Below, in pieces: positions 51,601 to 61,500 of a DNA stretch of 64,000 nucleotides (the stretch's first letter is position 1; the number at the start of each line of letters is the position of its first letter). The notes under the pieces were generated by a model. That model saw only the letters and a program-made list of their open reading frames with translations, was not told the origin of the DNA and did no database searches. The DNA is from Nematostella vectensis. Lineage: Eukaryota; Cnidaria; Anthozoa; Actiniaria; Edwardsiidae. A program made the position numbers and the translations under genes. The DNA lies in NCBI RefSeq assembly GCF_932526225.1, contig NC_064034.1:16504887-16568886 (forward strand), read 5' to 3'.

Positions 51601-54600
51601 CGAAAGAACGGGTTTATGTTTTAACAATGATCCCTTACTAACCTGACGTGTCCTCCCGACAGACCTTCTGCAAATATTCCCTCTCCTCGTCTATCTGAGA
51701 AAACAAAAACGTATTCAGCAAACCATAAGATAGTTAATCAAGATTAAATTTCCTGACTCAAGGTCGCTTTGTTTGTCATGTTAGTTTTTCACGTTAAAAC
51801 TGGCTGGCAGAAAAATCCGATAATAGACATGGTTATAATAAAGGTGCTGTCACCAGGTAGACAAAACCAGTTTTACCTGTTTGTCGAGGACTCCTTTGAT
51901 CAAATTGCAGTGTAGGCGAAGGTTAACACACTCCGCGCGATAAATACGGACAAAGTAATCCGCAGTAAAGTCGAACCGCGGGCGCATGGAGACCACGTTG
52001 GTCATCACCTGACAATGAGTGACATGTGTTAGTTTGTATGAAAACCATCAATAACAATACAGAGGGCATGCCTGACAACGAGTGACATGGGTCAATCTTC
52101 ATAAAAGCGCTTCATACTTGCGCAAGGTTCTTCTTCTCACTAGCGTCGAACACATGCTGATAGGCCTCGAAATAGCAGTCCAACAGCTGTAATGAATAAA
52201 GTCATCAAAAAGACGCAAAAAAGCTATGCAGTTAATTTTTTGACTTTGAGATACGCGAGGGGGAGTGGGTGGGTGGAGGGGTGGTAGGCCAGCCTATCGC
52301 TTGTAAACAAGATAAGGGAGGCAAAGTTGCGCAAATTTCTCCATATAAATCACCCATTTCCATTCCAACGATCTGGGGCTTTTCCCCAACTTTTAGAATG
52401 CAGCCCGCATGATAGGTGATGTCGCCTGATCGACCATAAAGGGTACAGGTAAGGAGCAGCTGCAATTTAGCCTTTCACCTGTTCTGAGGTAATGGAAAGG
52501 GCTCAACTTACAGAGGGAGGGGTGTTGAGGAGGAGGGGTGTGGCGATCTTACCTGCCGCTTGTTCTCGAGGTAAGCAGCCTCATTTGTCCACAAGTCAAG
52601 CAGCACAGCAAACCTGTCAATCTGCTGATGACTGTATGATGCGATATCCAGGTGGTCCCCACGGTACTGGCGAAAAAAACAGAACGTTACCTCATCATAT
52701 CCCACCATGGCCTGGTATGTACCTTACAAAACCACCATGGTCTGAAATGTGCCTTACAAACCCACCATGGCCTGAAATGTACCTTACAAATGCACCATGG
52801 TCCGAAATGTACCTTATAAACCCACAATGTTCTGAAATGTTCCTTACAAATCCATCATGGTCTGAAATGTACCTTACAAACCCACCATGGCCTGAAATGT
52901 CAAATGCACCATGGTCTGAAATGTCAAATGCACCATGGTCTGAAATGTACCTTACAAATGCACCATGGTCTGAAATGTACCTTACAAATCCATCACGGTC
53001 TGAAATGTACCTTACCAATCCATCATGGTCTGAAATGTACCTTATAAATCCACCATGGCCTGAAATGTACCTTACAAAACCACCATGGTCTGAAATGTGC
53101 CTTACAAACCCACCATGGCCTGAAATGTACCTTACAAATGCACCATGGTCCGAAATGTGCCTTACAAACCCACCATGGCCTGAAATGTACCTTACAAATG
53201 CACCATGGTCCGAAATGTACCTTATAAACCCACAATGTTCTGAAATGTACCTTACAAATCCATCATGGTCTGAAATGTACCTTACAAACCCACCATGGCC
53301 TGAAATGTCAAATGCACCATGGTCTGAAATGTCAAATGCACCATGGTCTGAAATGTACCTTACAAATGCACCATGGTCTGAAATGTACCTTACAAATCCA
53401 TCACGGTCTGAAATGTACCTTACAAATCCATCATGGTCTGAAATGTACCTTATAAATCCACCATGGCCTGAAATGTACCTTACAAAACCACCATGGTCTG
53501 AAATGTGCCTTACAAACCCACCATGGCCTGAAATGTACCTTACAAATGCACCATGGTCCGAAATGTACCTTATAAACCCACAATGTTCTGAAATGTACCT
53601 TACAAATCCATCATGGTCTGAAATGTACCTTACAAACCCACCATGGCCTGAAATGTCAAATGCACCATGGTCTGAAATGTACCTTACAAATGCACCATGG
53701 TCTGAAATGTACCTTACAAACCCACCATGGTCTGAAATGTACCTTACATATGCACCATGGTCTGAAATGTACCTTACAAATGCACCATGGTCTGAAATGT
53801 ACCCTACAAACCCACCATGGCCTGAAATGTACCTTACATATGCACCATGGTCTGAAATGTACCTTACAAATGCACCATGGTCTCAAATGTACCTTACAAA
53901 CCCACCATGGCCTGAAATGTACCTTACATATGCACCATGGTCTGAAATGTACCTTACAAATGCACCATGGTCTGAAATGTACCCTACAAACCCATCATGG
54001 CCTGAAATGTACCTTACATATGCACCATGATCTGAAATGTACCTTACAAACCCACCATGGTCTGAAATGTACCTTACATATGCACCATGGTCTGAAATGT
54101 ACCTTAAAAATGCACCATGGTCTGAAATGTACCCTACAAACCCACCATGGCCTGAAATGTACCTTACATATGCACCATGGTCTGAAATGTACCTTACAAA
54201 TGCACCATGGTCTGAAATGTACCTTACAAATGCACCATGGCCTGAAATGTACCCTACAAACCCACCATGGCCTGAAATGTACCCTACAAACCCACCATGG
54301 TCTGAAATGTACCCTACAAACCCACCATGGCCTGAAATGTACCTTACATATGCACCATGGTCTGAAATGTACCTTACAAATGCACCATGGTCTCAAATGT
54401 ACCTTACAAACCCACCATGGTCTGAAATGTACCTTACATATGCACCATGGTCTGAAATGTACCTTACAAATGCACCATGGTCTCAAATGTACCTTACAAA
54501 CCCACCATGGTCTCAAATGTACCTTACAAATGCACCATGGTCTGAAATGTACCTTACAAATGCACCATGGCCTGAAATGTACCCTACAAACCCACCATGG

Positions 54601-55495
54601 CCTGAAATGTACCTTACATATGCACCATGGTCTGAAATGTACCTTACAAATGCACCATGGCCTGAAATGTACCTTACAAATGCACCATGGTCTGAAATGT
54701 ACCCTACAAATCCACCATGGTCTGAAATGTACCCTACAAATCCACCATGGCCTGAAATGTACCTTACATATGCACCATGGTCTGAAATGTACCCTACAAA
54801 CCCACCATGGCCTGAAATGTACCTTACAAATGCACCATGGTCTAAAATGTACCTTATTAACCCACAATGTTCTGAAATGTACCTTACAAATCCATCATGG
54901 TCTGAAATGTACCTTATAAATCTATCATGGTCTGAAATGTACCTTACAAATGCACCATGATGTAACGTACCTTTGCCGATGGTTTAGGATTTCGGAATTC
55001 CTTGTCTTTGGTGATAAAATGGGAGGCTACCAAAAGAAGCTCGGTCTCTAGATTCCTTAGGAAAGAGTATCAGACAGTCTTACATAAATATACTAGAGAT
55101 AAGCTGCTGTAGTTTGGTTTCGCGTAAAAGCATGGTAGGGGTTTGTAAAGGCCCGTGATGGCGATCGCTTGACTCAATATAGGACAAAGGAAACGTCAAA
55201 ATAGGAAATGGACTTTCTGACATTTCCTTTGTCTTGTAGTAAGTCGAGCAAGAATTCGCCAGCAATGCTTGCTTGTGCTGCGCAGTTAGCACGGGGCTTA
55301 ACACTCACTTGAAGTCATCCAGGGCCGAGTCATATGTGATGTAATAACCACGTTGATCCTGTACGTGCACGCGACCTTCCTCTTGTGAATAGAAATCGTC
55401 ATGATTCTCCAGCTACAAACAAACACTCTATACTTTCAATTAAAGATGATAATGGTGTCGATAGCCTTATTTGCCACATTACAAACTGATGAATT

Positions 55496-55559
<64 letters not shown>

Positions 55560-58500
55560 AATATACTAGAGATAAGCTGCTGTAGTTTGGTTTCGCGTAA
55601 AAGCATGTTAGGGGTTTGTAAAGGCCCGGTTTGTAAAGGTCTGCGGTATATATATAGTCTGCATAGTCGTTAAAGACAAGTGAACTATATTTCATATTCC
55701 CACTACATACATTCACTTATAATAATTAATTTATACTAAGTTACGGCACCTCTGAGAATTCCATGAACTGGGCTTGGTCAACCCTACAAAAAACAGAAAC
55801 ATAAAACAGCTGAATATGGAATGATTTGTGCTTTGTTGATGACGAATTTTGTATTAGTAAACAGTAAAACGACATGCTTTGTGCAAACGAAAGACGTGTG
55901 TATATAAAGTTAATTGTGCACTTTTTCTTTAAATTAAAATTAATTGTGTACTTTCTCTTTATTTTTTTGGATACTAGAGTGTTAGTCATGTACCACACTG
56001 TTCCTGCACTCTCAAGGTTTTAAGTACCGTGGTCTACAAGGGTCTTTGGACATAAGGATGGTACCACGTTGTCGGGGATATTATGATGGGTAAGGTATTG
56101 TTAGCTGTGTTATGCAAGGGGTGTTATGTATGTATTGAAGGTACTAAGGAGCAAAGTATAGCGTGGGAATGAAAGGCGTTGTAAGTACATATATAATCTA
56201 CAGGGGTGTTATGTATTAATCGATAGTACCAAGTACTAAATGTAGCGTGGGATTGTAACGTATTTTGTACCGGTAGTATGCAGATGTGTCATATATGTAT
56301 TAATTAATGGTACTAAAGTGCTAGGCATAACGTCGGATTGTAAGGTGTAGTGTACCTGTAATCTGCTGGGGTATTGTGGACATACTGGTGGTTTCCAATC
56401 CCTGAGATACCACCACCGTGAAACACCTGATACCTTCGGAATACAGAAAACAATTACAAGAAGTGCACTCCTATTTTTTCCAGAAGCTTGGGGCTCAAGG
56501 TTGAAGTTTTGCTTCTCAAATCAGTTACATAAAATTGTGTGACCGAAAATAAAAGTGCAAAAAGAAAGAAAAGGAAGCAAAGGAATCTCAAAACCGATCT
56601 CTTGATCATCCTGCGTTCTCGACCGAGATAGCCCTTAACACATCCCTCCAAACTGTTTAGTTGGCCTTTTCTTCAGGTGCTGTGAATAGACCTTACCCTC
56701 GTGACCCCTTGACCCTCGTTTTTGTTAAACCCCACGTTTTTTGTAAATTTTTGGTGTGAGAGTAACTTTTATTTTGATTGATTTGGACTCTGCAAAGCAG
56801 CTTGGTGTAGTTTCCATTCTTTATATGGCCTCATCCTAATGGAAGTCACCCAAGAATGCAATCCCACATACAAAGGATGGCTTGGTGACGTTAAAGAACC
56901 ACTGAAGAAGGCAGAGTCCATCTTCAGGGTCTGTACTTGGCCGCATAACCAAACGGGGCAGTAAAAACGTGACCCTCTCATCCATGTTAACTGCGTGGCA
57001 GCAGAGTACGCCTTATATAGCAGTCCGAAAAAGACCCTTTGTAATGTAAATCCAGAGCAATTCAGCTTATGGCTGCTTCCTTTCCTTTCCTTATTATAAG
57101 CGTATCTGTGGGGTATACTTACTTGGAAGATCTTTGTTTGCCTCCCTCAAGCGATAGACCACCATCGTTAATGGTCATCGTACGTTGAACAGAGCGGAAA
57201 TAGTTCAATATTCCCAGACACTACAAGCGACATCAGAAACGACCATCAAATGAGCTCAACAAAATCTCATAGAACTACATAGGAATCAAATGAACACAAA
57301 TTTCTAAGAACTACATAGAAATCGAATCACAGAAAAAGGTAAGAGCAAGATTCCCAAAACATGCAGAGGCTGCTTTGCTTCCGGCAAAAATTGCGAAATA
57401 TTTACCCTGGTTCCTGAGTCTTTTCCTTAACTTGGAGCCTCTGGGACCAGGGTACGAAACTATATAATGGTGGGGACTTTCTCCTGACACCACATAGAAC
57501 AGGTACATATGTACAGACCTCGTACTTAATGGTAACATGGCACGCCTTGAAATAAATACAAGCATGGGACCACCTAGAGCATGATATTCTTGATATCTCA
57601 ACTCCTACCGTCCTCTGAAGATCTCTGAGTCTCAGGTGTCTAAGCAGAAGGAAAGACATGTAGGCTCCTTGTAGCATGCTCCCCTGGTTCTTAGCGTTGT
57701 CATCCTCCAGCCCAAGCAATTCGACAGCCGTCCCGAGATCAAAGCCTCCCTGGTCACTACCGCCTAGATCTTCATCGCTAACTTTGGTGTCAAATTCTAG
57801 AACATCGTCTCGAGTCACACTGCAAAATGGCATAAAAAGAGAACATTCACTTAGTAGTAACAAAAAATTATGGCGGACCCAGCTGTGACTCCGTGTGTTT
57901 TTGTCATAGGGAAAAACAATTTAAGGATTTAAAAACTTTGGTAGTCAGGCAGACCATCTGATCTAGCCGTGTACTCTCAGACAGCCAAACTATGACGCCT
58001 TTGAAGTCTGGATAAAACTCCATGTAATTGTACATTCTGTGGAATTCTAAAGCACAGAGAACATATTCCATTCTTGTGATAATGATTTCTAGACCATGCG
58101 ACCTAGCCGTGTACTCCAAGAGGCTTGAATGCCAACAGTTACCTGGAAGAAGCATAGGTGAATATCTTTTTCCACACGGCAGCTGTGTCGTTCTGGGTGC
58201 GATGAGTGGTGACTGAGGCTGGAAGAGGCTTTGGAGGCTCAATCACTGCCTTGGCGTGTTCGCGCAAGGCATGGATCACACGCTGAACAACAGATTCAAT
58301 GTTAAAATTGCGCAGCCACTTTACTCTATCGAACAATTCTGAGTCACACAAAGCATCCATTTTTATCGTTGAATTCAGGTGGGTGAACTTCAACCGTGGG
58401 TTGATAGATCTTTGTATCTTTCAATGCAAAAATAACAAAGAAGCTGATCGACGAACATGTGGACATTGAACATCTTCATGATCTGGGATACTTACAGAAC

Positions 58501-61500
58501 TGTCCTGGATGTGAAGGAACCTCGAGTGAGACTTCAAAAGCTACAAAACATGTATAAACCTTGAATTTCGAAATACCTTACTTGTCTATTTTTCGTGTTA
58601 AAGCTATAGGAGAGAGTTTGGTTTTTCATTTGTTAAAACTTGTCATTACCTCGTCTATTTGCCCTTGTTGCTTGAGTTTGGCCATCGCTTTGATTTGATT
58701 GGAATCCTTCTCAGGCCTGCAATTTGAAAATTCGCCCGAATGCTCATGATATACGCTGATATTGAGGTACCAATATGCAACCCTAATACTTCCTAAGGTA
58801 CAATTATGCAACCCTATTAATCATTTGCAAGTCTAGTGTTTGCTCCTTGAGGATACTAGTCAGATACAACTGATAAAACTCAGTCTGCACAACCAGAACA
58901 CTGTTTCGGCCATTTAGTAAAAATGCTGACTGGGCGCTTTCGTACGTGTGATGGGACATTGTAGCCACCATGAACTATGAGCTGCCCCTCTTCCACACCC
59001 CACATTCCAAAGTGCCCCCTTGGAAGCTTGTGAGCTGGGAAAAGCATAACAAATCATCCTACATTGCACTTGGTGCATAAAAACCTTATTGAAGTCCAAA
59101 GGACGGGTCGTCAGACCTTGAATACCGACCTTAGCATGATAAAAGGTAACCAGTTTGACGTCTGCTTAAATGTGTAGAGTGCTCCCTGACTCCTGACCTT
59201 GGCGACGCCAAGCTCCTATCAACAGAAGTTACAATGTTAGCTCTTCCAAGGTAAAGGCGCGTTAACCACAGGTCATTTACAAGGGACGTAGGATAGTGGA
59301 TCAGAAACTTAAGGATAGGTGCACCAGCAAAATACACCAGCTATGCGTTAATAGTATCTGCTTGGCAATCACGATATTATATTCCATGCCACAGGAAATA
59401 CAGTCAAACAGGCCGCAGGATAACCGTTAGTTTCTGTTACGCACTAGGTAAAATATCATGAATATAGTTCTGCAGTGTGTCAAGGAATATGTTACGAGTA
59501 GGACATTATAGTATGATCATAAATGAGTGTTAACGCTCAATGTTTTTTTTTCACTCTCTCCATAAAAAAACAGCTGAGTTTATAGTCTTCTTGTTGTGCT
59601 TTCTATCGTAATCTTCATGCTTACTTCTTTTAAGCACTTTTCTATTCTTTCCATTGAGTGAGCAGAGCAGCCACAAGTTACGATTGGAAATTGTGTAAGT
59701 AAAATTCTACTATTAAAAAACAAACATGGGAACCAACATGGCGAGTGCCAGGGGGCAAAGTCACTAACAGATAACACATTAAAAGTACATAAAAGGCATT
59801 TAAAAGTACCTCTACAGAAGTGTCATATATAGGAAATGTTCTTAGTTGCTCTTGCTTGGAGAAAACCTTCTTGAATCGTCTAGTGACCATGGTGAAGAGA
59901 TCCATCTCATCCGCATTCGTGTTGATTTGGTGGATATCCTGGTGAATAAAAAGTGTTCTCTTTTTACAGTAAATACTATCTAAGAAAGCTTCAGTGAAAA
60001 TGTTTCTGACAATGGATACCATCTTTTAGTTCGTTATTTTTCTTTTTTAAAACCAGAGAAAACGACAATAGCGCTACGATGGCGTTCTAAAAAATTGGCA
60101 CGAAAAAAATTCATGTAGCTACTGCAACAATTATTTTAAGCTATAATGTTATCTAATATTTCTATGCTATCTTTTGAATAAAATCTTTAAAAGCTGTTGC
60201 TAAACGGTATAAGACTTTAAAGAAGAATTTAAAAGTAAAATAAAAATGAAGAAAAAATCGAGCTGTTAGTGTTGTTTGGACGCGCAACCTTAAAAAAACC
60301 TTCCCTGCTAGCAGAGGCCTCTTTTCTGTGTAGCCCAGAGCCCGAAATACAAAGAAAAAAAGCCTCTACTAGCAGGAAATACGGACCCCAGTCAAATGAT
60401 CTAACCACTCTACCACGTGACTCATGACGGAAAATTACCATATCTACAGAGTAACAGCTCATCAGGAACTCCAGAAGCAACATCAACTTAGGAAGATTGG
60501 TCTCATGCATCGGCAGCACAAGGTGAACTTCATTTGACGCAAGCCCGCCACCCGATGCTGCAGCAGCTGCTGCAACCGAGGGGTTGGTAGCCGAGACAAG
60601 CTGATAAGGGGACAAGCTGAGAGGAGGAGGCGGCGGGAGGCTGGCATCGGGTTTGGCCATGGGCCGCAGCACATTGAGGTGGGCGGTGATAGCCACTTGA
60701 CTCATGATGCGTTTAAGGTTGCCGCGGGCCCTGCTGGGGGGTCCAGATGGTTTGGACTCTACTTCTAATGGTGGTTCATCTTTTTCAATTTCTTGAGGCT
60801 TTATGGTATTTTTGTGCATCACAGGGAGCCATTCTATAACCTGAAATAATGGAAATAGTATACAATAAAAAAGCTTTCAAAGTTTGGGGTGGAGAAGATC
60901 AGATAATGTCATCAAACACAAATACTTATATTATACTTATATTGCTTATATAGTTATGCCTTACACAAGAAAGAAGCAAACATATTTCTAAGATTTCTTG
61001 GTAAGATTTTCAGCCTTTACGTTGCATAAATGAACCAACTAGATCCTGTGCATAAAATCCATTTTACTGAGAATTGATTCATTTCTATCTATTACACTTG
61101 GGAGAAGTCACCAAGATCATCATGTCATCCGTATTTCATTAAACTTTTGCAAAACAACCGTGCAAGTTCCACTTTGCTACTCTATAACATATTTTCCCTA
61201 TCCTAACATCTTATGAACAGAGGAATGTTGCGTTCACTGCACTGTGTAAAGATAAAGTCTTGATTGCCTTGATTGTCTCATGGAAGAGGCCATCTGTTCT
61301 AGAGTATGTCTATCCTGTAGATCTCTTCGCAGTTAATATGTTGTCTACCAGTAATAACATACAGTACCTTCAGTACCTTCCTACCATCTTTTAAACTACC
61401 TCCTCGTCACCTAACAAAAGGACAAGCAAGCTGTAATATCGTACTTGACTGATTCATAGGATACAAAGAGAAAGTAGAAGGCATTATAAAGTACAGTACT

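Noticed and set aside
52492-54960. 512- and 419-codon plus-strand frames with 10-residue repeats (YLTNAPWSEM, KCTLQMHHGL)
   Set aside because: Product of the 30-bp minisatellite inside an intron of the minus-strand gene; no start context, no flanking domain.
59131-59337. 68-codon minus-strand frame beginning MYFAGAPILKFLIHYP as an exon of the large gene
   Set aside because: No acceptor/donor pair with the needed phase was found; it may contain a tiny exon near 59,198-59,216 (ELGVAK) but this is too weak to call.
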